Part shown: in pieces, positions 11,506 to 19,356 of the stretch
Position numbering within the stretch: the stretch's first letter is position 1
Layout of the letters: the number at the start of each line of letters is the position of its first letter
Source of the DNA: a virus
Strand: one strand, 5' to 3'
Length of the DNA: 21,345 nucleotides
IMG/VR virus record: IMGVR_UViG_3300008952_000348
Span: 1 to 21,345 of that record
The notes under the pieces: generated by a model
What the model saw: the letters and a program-made list of their open reading frames with translations, nothing else
Told to the model about the DNA's origin: nothing
The model's database searches: none
Program-made: the position numbers and the translations under genes

Positions 11506-13301
11506 GTATGCAGGCCAATACACAGCAACTTCATGAATATTTTCAGAAGCTGGTAGGTGATGACGAGCTTTATTTCTACGAAGCCCTTAAAATAATTGAG
11601 TTCGGCACTAAGAAACTCATCCCATTCAGGCTGAACATTGTTCAGAAGATCCTTCACGACATAGCGAAACAGCAAATGCGTGAGGATGGACATGTCCGCA
11701 TCATAGTCCTTAAAGCCCGTAGGTTCGGGATCTCCACCTACATTCAAGCCCGTTTCTTTAAGAAGGCATCCACAGAGTTTAACAAAAGCGTTCACATAGC
11801 TACACATGATCGTGCGACAAGCGACACGATGTTCAGTATGGCTAGGGTGATGGAGCAGAACTACCCAAAGGTGATCAAACCAGATTTGATGTACTCAGGC
11901 AAGCGTGAGCTGACTTGGGCATCCGAGGACGGAGGTGGTTTGAACAGCAGATACAAGCTTTCTTCTGTTGCTGGGTCTGAAGTCCGTGGTGATGCGATAG
12001 ACTACCTGCACTGTTCCGAGGTGAGTTCGTGGGGCGAATCCGCTAGGAACTTCGCAGTGGGGTTACAAAACTGCGTACTATCGGGGTTCAATACGGAAGT
12101 CTGGCTTGAATCGACTGCCAAGGGGGTAGGCAACTTCTTTTATGATGAATTCTGGAGAGCGCACAGGGGCGAAAGCGGGTTTAGAAGTGTGTTCTTCCCT
12201 TGGTTTATCTTTCCAGACTATAGACGAAGTCTAACTACTGACGAGCTAGAAAATGACAAATTTATAAATTTATTAGGCAGTGAGAAGCGGTATGGCGGTT
12301 CAAACGAGGTGGACCTGCTGGGGTATAAGAAAGTGTACGATTTAGGGGATAGGCAGATAGAGTTCGAGGTTACAGCAGAGCATCTGAAGTGGCGAAGGCT
12401 AACCATTGATACACAGTGTCAGGGGGATATCCTTATGTTCAATCAAGAGTACCCAGTCACTGAGGAATCGGCGTTTATATCCTCTGGCAGGTCTGTATTT
12501 GATTTGAATGTATTAAGCCGTATGCAGTTGAGGATCAATGAAGCATATCAGTATAAACCCCCAGATATTTATCGAGTCCCAGTAAACGAATTCGGGATGA
12601 TGCACAACGGGGTCATTCGGGACCGGAAGATGAAGTATTATCTTGACCCAGATGATACGGGGGACTTTGAGATATGGGTTCACCCAGTTCCAGATCGGGA
12701 GTACCGCATAGGGGCTGATGTATCTGAGGGGATTGAAGTGAACAATAGAGATACAGACTATTCAGCAGTATGTGTTATTGATTCAGAAACATTGGAACAG
12801 TGTGCGTTGTGGCGTGGGAAGATAGATCCAGACCTTCTGGCGTGGGTTCTTTGCTCAATAGGGAAGTATTATAACGAGTCTCTGATAGGGGTGGAGAGAA
12901 ACAACCACGGCTTAACAACACTTACCTCTCTAAGGAATATACATCAGTACCCTAATATTTATTTTGAGAAAGTGTTGGATGAGAGGTCAAACAGAAGGCA
13001 GAAGAAGATAGGCTGGAATACCACACTGAAATCCAAACCAGTGCTGGTTAACAACCTGCGTGAATTGGTTAGGGAGGAAGACATAGAGATCCGCTCGAAG
13101 AATATCGTCAGTGAGCTGTCTTCATTTGTTCACCATCCAGACGGGAAGATGGGAGCCCAATCTGGGAACCACGATGATACGGTCATCGCTCTGGGGATCG
13201 CTGTGATGATGGCTCAACTACACCCGCCTAGTCGGCTCTCTTTGATGAGAAAACGGGAGAAACATCAAAAGAGCTATATACCCGTCATGTCATATCGTTA
13301 A
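11502..13301 (+). CDS. terL: Terminase large subunit
   Basis: This is the packaging motor: an N-terminal ATPase that drives DNA into the capsid and a C-terminal nuclease that cuts the concatemer. At residues 71-79 KARRFGIST is the Walker A-like loop in the variant form common in large terminases. At about 168-175 YLHCSEVS gives Walker B with E173. ESTAKG at 203-208 is the coupling motif. The RNase H-like nuclease has D406 in GADVSEG, E465 in GVERNNHG and D558/D559 in HDDT. The length of 599 fits. The first start is TTG 11502, overlapping the TGA of the gene upstream and seven bases after GGGG; ATG 11508 is an alternative. All catalytic residues appear present. Confidence 0.93.
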   Translation: MSMQANTQQLHEYFQKLVGDDELYFYEALKIIEFGTKKLIPFRLNIVQKILHDIAKQQMREDGHVRIIVLKARRFGISTYIQARFFKKASTEFNKSVHIATHDRATSDTMFSMARVMEQNYPKVIKPDLMYSGKRELTWASEDGGGLNSRYKLSSVAGSEVRGDAIDYLHCSEVSSWGESARNFAVGLQNCVLSGFNTEVWLESTAKGVGNFFYDEFWRAHRGESGFRSVFFPWFIFPDYRRSLTTDELENDKFINLLGSEKRYGGSNEVDLLGYKKVYDLGDRQIEFEVTAEHLKWRRLTIDTQCQGDILMFNQEYPVTEESAFISSGRSVFDLNVLSRMQLRINEAYQYKPPDIYRVPVNEFGMMHNGVIRDRKMKYYLDPDDTGDFEIWVHPVPDREYRIGADVSEGIEVNNRDTDYSAVCVIDSETLEQCALWRGKIDPDLLAWVLCSIGKYYNESLIGVERNNHGLTTLTSLRNIHQYPNIYFEKVLDERSNRRQKKIGWNTTLKSKPVLVNNLRELVREEDIEIRSKNIVSELSSFVHHPDGKMGAQSGNHDDTVIALGIAVMMAQLHPPSRLSLMRKREKHQKSYIPVMSYR

Positions 13302-13344
13302 CACAAATTAGTTAATCAAAGGGTAAGCGGTTAGCAGTCTTTCC

Positions 13345-13380
13345 TTATCGTATTTTTTATAGTAAACAAGTAAGTATTAT
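13345..13380 (+). promoter_or_regulatory. Repeated element, copy 4, before the head operon
   Basis: AAACAAGTAAGTATTAT (13364-13380) is preceded by TTATCGTATTTTTTATAG. It lies in the 208-base gap between the large terminase and the next gene and directly abuts the structured leader. In the plus-strand copies 3 and 4 the flank TTATCGT--TTTAT-G is shared. Confidence 0.58.
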
Positions 13381-13383
13381 GGA

Positions 13384-13487
13384 CGAGGGCTCGATGTGCA
13401 CAGTTGGTCTTTAACTAAGGCTGAGCTCAATTAACTCTGCATAGGTCGGGAAACCTAAGTGAGTCCTCGGTTCATTTCCAAGAACCG
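13384..13487 (+). ncRNA. Structured RNA leader candidate
   Basis: A branched fold can be drawn by hand. A closing stem of nine pairs joins 13384-13392 to 13461-13469 (one G-U). Inside it, 13395-13405 pairs with 13433-13443 (ten pairs, one mismatch) and encloses a hairpin, 13406-13411 with 13417-13422. A second hairpin is 13442-13446 with 13453-13457 around CGGGAA. After the closing stem comes CGGTTC/GAACCG (13468-13473 with 13482-13487). TTAACT occurs twice (13411 and 13431), so AGTT at 13402 can pair with either, which allows two conformations. The ribosome site AAGGAG lies 11 bases beyond the last stem. No known riboswitch or ribozyme was recognised. Confidence 0.5.
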
Positions 13488-13509
13488 TTCATAATCATAA
13501 GGAGATAAT

Positions 13510-14067
13510 ATGTCTGACATGAACGATGCCTTTTGGCATAAAGGCCAACGCAATATGGTTGGCAGTCGTTGCTACAGCAAGGGTACTCTTGCTATGCATG
13601 CAACGACAAAAAATGATGTTAAAACAGGTGGGGCAATAGCCTATTCGATTGCTGACACTGGTGTGATTTACAACAAGGCGATCGCCTCTTCAGTTGACAT
13701 TTCTGGGCTAGGTGGAGTACACGGGAACAATCCTAAGATTGAGTATTTTGATGATTCTCAAACAACAGCACGAATAACAAGACAAAGTGCTGTTGGTCTT
13801 TCAGTCGCTGATGATGAGCATGTATACATCCTCTTCACGCTTGACGCTAGTGGAACCGTTCGTGTCTACGCTGGAGAAATGGTTGGTATCACCGCTACAG
13901 CAAAAAGACCACAGTTGGATCTAAGTGACGAGGCTTGCTTTGGTCAGCTTTACCTCAAGAACGAGACTGGCAGTGCTTTTGTTTTTGGCAGTGCAAATCT
14001 TGATCTTACTACAGGTGACGGAGTGACCGCAACATTTACTGATCTCAGCTTTCCACCTTCTGACTGA
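13510..14067 (+). CDS. Probable virion protein, possible head decoration (185 aa)
   Basis: This 185-residue protein is rich in G, A, S, T and D with alternating strands (DEHVYILFTLDASGTVRVYA, then GQLYLKNETGSAFVFGSANL), typical of a beta-rich virion protein. It has one cysteine near the N-terminus and one in the middle, no signal peptide and no membrane helix. It has a strong AAGGAG site and follows a structured leader, so it is probably highly expressed. Its place between the large terminase and the portal suggests a head-associated or capsid-decoration protein. No family is recognised, so the role is inferred from composition and position. Confidence 0.6.
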   Translation: MSDMNDAFWHKGQRNMVGSRCYSKGTLAMHATTKNDVKTGGAIAYSIADTGVIYNKAIASSVDISGLGGVHGNNPKIEYFDDSQTTARITRQSAVGLSVADDEHVYILFTLDASGTVRVYAGEMVGITATAKRPQLDLSDEACFGQLYLKNETGSAFVFGSANLDLTTGDGVTATFTDLSFPPSD

Positions 14068-14077
14068 TTAGCTGAAT

Positions 14078-14132
14078 GGGGGTGAGGGTGTGCTTAGCCC
14101 CTTACCCTCCCGGCATGCCTGATCCCCCTTTT
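14078..14132 (+). terminator. Terminator-like G/C hairpin before the portal
   Basis: GGGTGAGGG (14080-14088) pairs with CCCTTACCC (14099-14107), nine pairs including one G-U, around a ten-base loop. An alternative outer pairing of GGGGG (14078-14082) with CCCCC ends in five T bases (14129-14133), which are followed at once by the portal ATG. This looks like a partial terminator or attenuator that limits portal expression relative to the gene before it. The portal ATG has no ribosome site. Confidence 0.45.
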
Positions 14133-14133
14133 T

Positions 14134-16188
14134 ATGACTGAAGACTTTACTGAAGTAACTGAATCGCCACCCGATGCCTTAGCTGAACTTGTTCATAGTT
14201 ATTTTGAGCAGGCTAAGGAATATCGAATCGATGAAGAAGTTGTCTGGATGGACGCATACGATGCTTATCGTGCGAACTACCCAGAGCGAGTTGATCGCAT
14301 AGTAGAGCTTGCGAAGACAAGGGGCATATTCATTCACCTCGTCAGAAGAAGGGTAAATTCAGCAAAGGTAAAGATCAGTTCTTTGCTGTTCGAGTCTGGG
14401 AAGGTTCCCTTTGAGGTTACCCCTAATCTTAGACCTAAGTTTATACACCCAGAGCTTCAACAGATTCCCTACGACCTTGCAGTTGAAGAAATCAAACAAC
14501 GTGCAGAACGTATGGAGTCCGAAATTAGGGATGTCCTCAGCAAATCTGATTACGTTGACATCATCAACGACACCATACTTGAGATGTGCCTGTATGGGAC
14601 TGGGGTTACAAAATCTATCGTTCTGAAGAAGCATAACTACCCAGTTTACAAAACAGCATCCCAAGATCCGAATGTACTACAAGCAGAAGATTTCATAGAA
14701 AGCGAATACATCCCTACTGTAGAGAACGTCAGTATCTGGGATATATTCCCAACACCTGAAGCCAAGTCCTTAGATGATTGTGACTGGATCATACACAGAT
14801 CGTTCTACTCCATCCAACAGCTTAGAGGATTGTCCTCACAAAACGGATTTATCGAAGAAGCAATTGAGGAGATTATTGAAACTGGCGAGGGCTCAGACGA
14901 AGGTACTGACCAAAGCGAGAACCCGTCACGTTATTTAAAACGAAGAGGTGACAGAGTTAAAGAATATGAGGTTCTGGAGATGTGGGGGGAGATCCCAGCA
15001 GAAGACCTCGAACCCTATATGGATATACCCGAAGGGGCAAAATTCAACCTTTCAGTGTGTGTAACCGTCTGTGGCGGGAAAGTATTACGAGCAGTCCTTA
15101 ACCCGTTTGACGGGAGGATACCGTTTGATCTCTGCTATTGGGAACGCAACCCAGACAGTATATGGGGAGATGGTATCTATTTCAGTATTCGGGATCTTCA
15201 AGACCTGACCAACTTCGCATTTGCACAAGTTGTTGAAGCAAAAGCTCTAGCATCCAATCCGATGTCTGTGATTGACCCGCAGGCATTTGACGAAGGAGAG
15301 GACGTTGAGACAGTTTACCCCGGCAAGATCATGCGTCTGCGTCCGGGCAACGATGTGAACTCAGCATATCGTCCAGTTATTATCCCAGATGTGTCAAACG
15401 GGCTGGTTGAGCTGATTAATATTATGGAACGGCAGGCTGATCTGGCTTCAGGCCAGTCGGCAATAGGGTTGGGAGAGTCATCCCCATACCAGACAAAAAC
15501 TGCCACAGGGATGAGCATTCTGCAGTCTAACGCCAACAAGCTTACGGCTGAAGTGGTCCGATCTGTGTCAAACATGATCTCACACAATGTTCAGGCGATT
15601 TATCACTGGATAATGGCTGACTCGCAGGATTCCAGTCTTAAAGGGGACTACGACTGCCAGAGCACTGGGTTTATGCAGTATGTCAGCAAGGAGGTACACA
15701 ACACCCAACTGTTGAACTTACTGAATATCATGAATCAGAACCCAGACTTACGTGAACATGTTCACGCAAACAAATTAGTTTCTCCGATATTCAGAGCTTT
15801 CAGCCTTGACCCTGAAGGGATCGTAATGACGCAAGAAGAAAAGGCGATGAAGGATCAAGAAAATCAGCAGATGGCTCAGCAAGCGATTATGGCTGAGATG
15901 GAAGCCAAGAACGACATGATGGAAAAGCAGGCTCTTCTGCAGGAGAAAATGTCAGTCTCTTCGGATCAGAGAAAGCAGGAAATGTCTGAGCGTGAAGAAT
16001 TGATGAAGCAGGGTAATACACTTACAGCACCACCAGTATTTGAAGACGATTCTATTTTAATTAGGGAGGAGAAAGAAGCTGAGTTGCAACAACAAATGAT
16101 GCAACAGCTTCAGGGCCAGCAAACTGATACAGATTTAGACCAAATCGAGCAGAACATAGCTGAAGAAGATGGAGTTGCACCAGTTTAA
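14134..16188 (+). CDS. Portal protein
   Basis: This 684-residue protein would form the dodecameric channel at the capsid vertex through which DNA is packaged and to which the tail joins. The N-terminal helical region (FEQAKEYRIDEEVVWMDAYD), MCLYGTGVTKSIVLKK at about 151-166 and the middle segment PFDLCYWERNPDSIWGDGIY are typical of podovirus- and siphovirus-like portals. The C-terminal 110 residues are rich in Q, M and E (KDQENQQMAQQAIMAEMEAK onward) and form a long helical barrel or coiled coil. The ATG at 14134 has no ribosome site and follows a G/C hairpin and T-run. No alternative start fits. The next gene overlaps its last 20 bases. Confidence 0.85.
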   Translation: MTEDFTEVTESPPDALAELVHSYFEQAKEYRIDEEVVWMDAYDAYRANYPERVDRIVELAKTRGIFIHLVRRRVNSAKVKISSLLFESGKVPFEVTPNLRPKFIHPELQQIPYDLAVEEIKQRAERMESEIRDVLSKSDYVDIINDTILEMCLYGTGVTKSIVLKKHNYPVYKTASQDPNVLQAEDFIESEYIPTVENVSIWDIFPTPEAKSLDDCDWIIHRSFYSIQQLRGLSSQNGFIEEAIEEIIETGEGSDEGTDQSENPSRYLKRRGDRVKEYEVLEMWGEIPAEDLEPYMDIPEGAKFNLSVCVTVCGGKVLRAVLNPFDGRIPFDLCYWERNPDSIWGDGIYFSIRDLQDLTNFAFAQVVEAKALASNPMSVIDPQAFDEGEDVETVYPGKIMRLRPGNDVNSAYRPVIIPDVSNGLVELINIMERQADLASGQSAIGLGESSPYQTKTATGMSILQSNANKLTAEVVRSVSNMISHNVQAIYHWIMADSQDSSLKGDYDCQSTGFMQYVSKEVHNTQLLNLLNIMNQNPDLREHVHANKLVSPIFRAFSLDPEGIVMTQEEKAMKDQENQQMAQQAIMAEMEAKNDMMEKQALLQEKMSVSSDQRKQEMSEREELMKQGNTLTAPPVFEDDSILIREEKEAELQQQMMQQLQGQQTDTDLDQIEQNIAEEDGVAPV

Positions 16189-16438
16189 TACTGGCGATGA
16201 AAAGAAGCTAATCGTTTCTCTGTGGAACGACCCTAGATGGATGGCATTCAAAAAATGGATGCATAGTCAAATTGAGGAACGAAAAGAGATTCTTTCATCA
16301 CATTCAATTATTGGTGATGAAGATACTGCGAAAGCCAACAATCTCATAGGGGAAATAAAAACTCTGAGAGAAATTGCAGAGTTTCCGCAGAAATTAGCAT
16401 CTAAAGGCGTAAGAGGGCCATTTCTGGGAGAGGAGTAA
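16169..16438 (+). CDS. Small helical protein between portal and scaffold (89 aa)
   Basis: This small, mostly helical protein starts MELHQFNTGDEKKLIVSLWN with a tryptophan-rich helix (NDPRWMAFKKWMHSQIEERK), followed by a second helix rich in K and E (LIGEIKTLREIAEFPQKLAS). It overlaps the portal gene by 20 bases in a different frame, so it is probably translated by coupling. A short unnamed gene commonly separates portal and scaffold in phages of this type. It may assist assembly or mediate a portal-scaffold contact, but this is inference. A small hairpin (GAGGAGTAATCCTC) surrounds its stop codon. Confidence 0.65.
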   Translation: MELHQFNTGDEKKLIVSLWNDPRWMAFKKWMHSQIEERKEILSSHSIIGDEDTAKANNLIGEIKTLREIAEFPQKLASKGVRGPFLGEE

Positions 16439-16466
16439 TCCTCACCCCAACTTAGGGAGGTAATCT

Positions 16467-17354
16467 ATGGAAGAGCAACAAGCTCAAGAAGAGCAAATTG
16501 CAGAACAGCCAACTTGGGATGACACTCCTGAGTTTGGTGAAGAAACAAAATCGGAACAGCAGACCGCACCTGAAGAAACTCAGAACGAGCCTGAAGAAGA
16601 ACCGATTGAGGAAGAGGTAGCTACTGAAGAGGAGCCACCTCAAACAAATTGGGAAAAACGCTATAAGGATCTTGAAGCGTCACATTCTCGAAGGGGTAAT
16701 GAAGTTCACTCACTTAAGCAAGAAAGAGATGATCTTCGCCTTCAAAAGATTGAGATGCAACAGCAGATGGCTGAGCTTAATAAGCTTAAGTCTGAACTGA
16801 AGCAAGCACCTAAGCAATCAGAACCTGACCCTTTCGAGGATGAGCGATACTGGAGTGATGATGAGAAAGAGATTCTCAAAGAATACCCAGAGATCGTTCA
16901 GGTTGCTGAAAAACTCGCAAAACGTGAAGCGGTAAAAGCTGAGCGTAAGCTCAAAACATCTACACCCAAGTATGACGATAAAATCGGAGAACTTGAGAAG
17001 AAGATCCAAGAGCAGAACGAGTATATTGCCCAACAACAGGCTTATGCAAAACTTGACTCACTCGTGGGTCCAGCTTGGCGGGATGTTGATACAGACCCTG
17101 AGTTTCACGAGTTTGTTAATGGGTCAAAGATGCGTTACAGGACTATGGTTTCAGGAGACTTGGAAGAGAAGGCTGAGGTTTTCCAAAGCTATTTGGAGAC
17201 AAGAAAAGTGAAAGACTCATCCTCCCCTGCTCCACCCCAAGGCGACAACCGCAGAAAAGCCGTTCAAGGAATAATGAAGGGACAGACACCCAAAGAGAAA
17301 CCGAAGGGGGAACTCTCCATCGATGAACTCTGGGCTTCTATTCCAGATCAATAA
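16467..17354 (+). CDS. Scaffolding protein candidate
   Basis: This is an extremely charged, glutamine- and glutamate-rich helical protein. About residues 1-60 are acidic and disordered-looking. Then come long coiled-coil segments (HSLKQERDDLRLQKIEMQQQ, around 80-115, and KYDDKIGELEKKIQEQNEY, around 165-190) and a basic end (KEKPKGELSIDELWASIPDQ). The composition, length and position just before the major capsid gene are those of phage capsid scaffold proteins, which form an inner core for shell assembly and are then removed. The start is fixed by AGGGAGG seven bases before the ATG. There is no protease domain. The basic C-terminal part is where such scaffolds bind the coat protein. Confidence 0.78.
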   Translation: MEEQQAQEEQIAEQPTWDDTPEFGEETKSEQQTAPEETQNEPEEEPIEEEVATEEEPPQTNWEKRYKDLEASHSRRGNEVHSLKQERDDLRLQKIEMQQQMAELNKLKSELKQAPKQSEPDPFEDERYWSDDEKEILKEYPEIVQVAEKLAKREAVKAERKLKTSTPKYDDKIGELEKKIQEQNEYIAQQQAYAKLDSLVGPAWRDVDTDPEFHEFVNGSKMRYRTMVSGDLEEKAEVFQSYLETRKVKDSSSPAPPQGDNRRKAVQGIMKGQTPKEKPKGELSIDELWASIPDQ

Positions 17355-17374
17355 CAATCCATTAGGAGCACGAT

Positions 17375-18490
17375 ATGGTAGCTTTTACAAATGGAACTGC
17401 TGGTGGCACTGGTACTCTGCAATCTACCTCTGGTTATGGGGCGAAATATGGGGAACTTAGTACCGCTGATGCGTTCACTATTCAAAAGAAATTTTTAAAC
17501 ATCAGCAAAAAGCTGATCACAATGAACCGCTTTGCACAGAAAGATGTGAAGCCTTTGAACGAAGGAAAAGACGTTCGCTTTCGCAGGTATGAAAGGTTCA
17601 ACGTAGAGACTTCCACAATTTCAGAGGGCGTAACTCCTATGAGCGATACACTGCGCCAGACCACCATCAAGGTGACTTTGGAGCAGTACGGAAGTTGGGT
17701 TCCCGTAACCGATCTGATGTTGGCTCTCTCAACCGATCCGCTCGTTCAGCAAATCACCGAAAGGCAGGCCATTCAGATGGCTGAGCAGATGGATACCATC
17801 GCTTACAATGCCTTCGTAGCAGGGACCTCAGCGTTCTATTCAGATGGTGCTGACTATGACGACTCTACCGATGTTAAAGAGACAATCGCTGGGCATACTG
17901 CCTATCAAGCGTCTGGTGGAGCTAATGTAAACGCAAAGCTTCTTTCGGCTGTTGTCCGTTTTCTTGAAAGCAAGGACTCGATGAAGATTTCTTCAGTTGT
18001 TAAGCCAGCTTCTGCATACAACACCGAACCTGTGGCTGAAGGCTACTTTGCCATCACCCACCCTGACACTCGTGCTGATATCGAAGCGATCCCCGGCTTT
18101 ACCCCTATTGAGAAGTACGCCAACTACGGTGCAGTTCTCTCTGGTGAGATCGGAAAGGTAGGCTTGATGCGATTCATCACCACCACTCTGGCAACAACCT
18201 CAACTAGCAATGGCGGGTCTTCAAACTCGGCAAATCTTAAAGAGTTGAGCAGTGGGGTGGCTAAAATCTATAGAACTCTTGTGTTCGCACAAGACGCTGT
18301 AGGTTGTGTGAGCTTGTCTGGGCAAGACTCGGTAGTCCCGAAGGTTGTGACACCCGCTCCGACATCCGAGGACCCCCTTGGACAGAGAGGAAGTGTGGGC
18401 TATAGTTACATGTATGGGTGTACTATATTGCAGGAAAACAACCTCGTGCGTATCGAACATGCTGTTTCTAACATCTCTGCGCTTGCGTAA
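17375..18490 (+). CDS. Major capsid protein (N4-gp56 family)
   Basis: This 371-residue protein matches the N4-gp56 major capsid family. It has an N-terminal G- and T-rich arm, then DAFTIQKKFLNISKKLITMN, the segment GKDVRFRRYERF, then LEQYGSWVPVTDLMLALSTD and ERQAIQMAEQMDTIAYNAFV, followed by GYFAITHPDTRADI and GEIGKVGLMRFITT. These form the HK97-type shell subunit that builds the icosahedral head. The AGGAG site seven bases before the ATG is strong, as expected for the most abundant virion protein. It follows the scaffold by 20 bases. Its stop overlaps the next gene's ATG by one base (TAATG). No truncation is visible. Confidence 0.92.
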   Translation: MVAFTNGTAGGTGTLQSTSGYGAKYGELSTADAFTIQKKFLNISKKLITMNRFAQKDVKPLNEGKDVRFRRYERFNVETSTISEGVTPMSDTLRQTTIKVTLEQYGSWVPVTDLMLALSTDPLVQQITERQAIQMAEQMDTIAYNAFVAGTSAFYSDGADYDDSTDVKETIAGHTAYQASGGANVNAKLLSAVVRFLESKDSMKISSVVKPASAYNTEPVAEGYFAITHPDTRADIEAIPGFTPIEKYANYGAVLSGEIGKVGLMRFITTTLATTSTSNGGSSNSANLKELSSGVAKIYRTLVFAQDAVGCVSLSGQDSVVPKVVTPAPTSEDPLGQRGSVGYSYMYGCTILQENNLVRIEHAVSNISALA

Positions 18491-18906
18491 TGGATGAATA
18501 TGTTGGGGAGAGGATTGTTATTGTAGACAACCAATCCCCTTCATACAGACTCAAATCGGTGATATTTGAGGACTTGTTTAAGGATGGAGAGAACGTAAAC
18601 CCGATAACCACATTCGATGTTGAGTTCCCGATTTACGTTCTCCCTTCAACAGTACGAGTGGCCTGCACCGAACCCTTCGGGGAAATGGTGCATTTCAGCG
18701 TAGACAGGGTTTCAAAAGGTGAAGAAAGGGGATTCTATATACCAGAGAAGGATTTATCTGAGACTAATATATGGAATGCTTTACCACAGAAACTGTATGC
18801 GCCACTCGATACTAAATATAAACGGATGAGACTTACTATGTACTGCAAAGAAAAACCAAAACAGGGGCATCTTTGGTGGCACGTTGAGTTTCGATACCCA
18901 ACATAG
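18490..18906 (+). CDS. Probable virion protein after the capsid gene (138 aa)
   Basis: This 138-residue protein is rich in strands (ERIVIVDNQSPSYRLKSVIF, ITTFDVEFPIYVLPSTVRVA) and in tyrosine, with an ending YKRMRLTMYCKEKPKQGHLW that suggests one beta sandwich. It starts at TAATG, overlapping the capsid stop, so its level depends on capsid translation. No family is recognised. Position suggests head decoration or a neck component. There is no signal sequence or membrane segment. Confidence 0.62.
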   Translation: MDEYVGERIVIVDNQSPSYRLKSVIFEDLFKDGENVNPITTFDVEFPIYVLPSTVRVACTEPFGEMVHFSVDRVSKGEERGFYIPEKDLSETNIWNALPQKLYAPLDTKYKRMRLTMYCKEKPKQGHLWWHVEFRYPT

Positions 18907-18915
18907 GGAGGTTTT

Positions 18916-19335
18916 GTGCAGGAAAAACACGTAGATAAAACATTAGGGCTGGAGTTCAAAATACCTCTTGGTGAAGAGCTTGCTATTGAGGTAGATAGAG
19001 ATTTAAAAGCACCCGAAGGTTATGCTGTAATAATGCTAGGGTACGGTGATCAAGCAGGTGACATGTACCCACACCCGGTTTCAGCAGGCGGGAGAACAAT
19101 CTGGATACCCAGAGGGACAAGACGGGCAATCCCAATTACCCATTTGAATGTTCTTCTCGATGCGAAGCACAAAAAAATAATTCAACCGAAGCCGGGAGTG
19201 CCCGGAGTCGAGATAGAAACGAATCGGTTTGATGTTCAGGTTCTTAAATTACCGACAGGCAATGCTAAAGGTATTAAGAACAAATTAGAGGGCATTAGAG
19301 AGAGGGCAGAACGTCAGCAGATTCATATTGATTGA
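18916..19335 (+). CDS. Probable virion protein, GTG start (139 aa)
   Basis: The start is GTG 18916, chosen because GGGAGG stands five bases upstream and it is the first start after the preceding stop. The 139 residues read as a strand-rich domain (LGLEFKIPLGEELAIEVDRD, then GYAVIMLGYGDQAGDMYPHP) with a basic ending (KNKLEGIRERAERQQ) that is probably helical. No family is recognised. It sits between the capsid and the head-tail adaptor, so a head or neck role is the working guess. The next gene follows after 21 bases of TGATTTGATATGA-like sequence. Confidence 0.62.
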   Translation: MQEKHVDKTLGLEFKIPLGEELAIEVDRDLKAPEGYAVIMLGYGDQAGDMYPHPVSAGGRTIWIPRGTRRAIPITHLNVLLDAKHKKIIQPKPGVPGVEIETNRFDVQVLKLPTGNAKGIKNKLEGIRERAERQQIHID

Positions 19336-19356
19336 TGTGATTTGATATGAATCGAA

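Noticed and set aside
13381-13500. tRNA, group I intron or hammerhead ribozyme in the leader
   Set aside because: No cloverleaf with a seven-base acceptor stem, no CUGAUGA core, and no intron P/Q/R/S series could be found. GGGAAACCTAAG only superficially resembles an intron segment.
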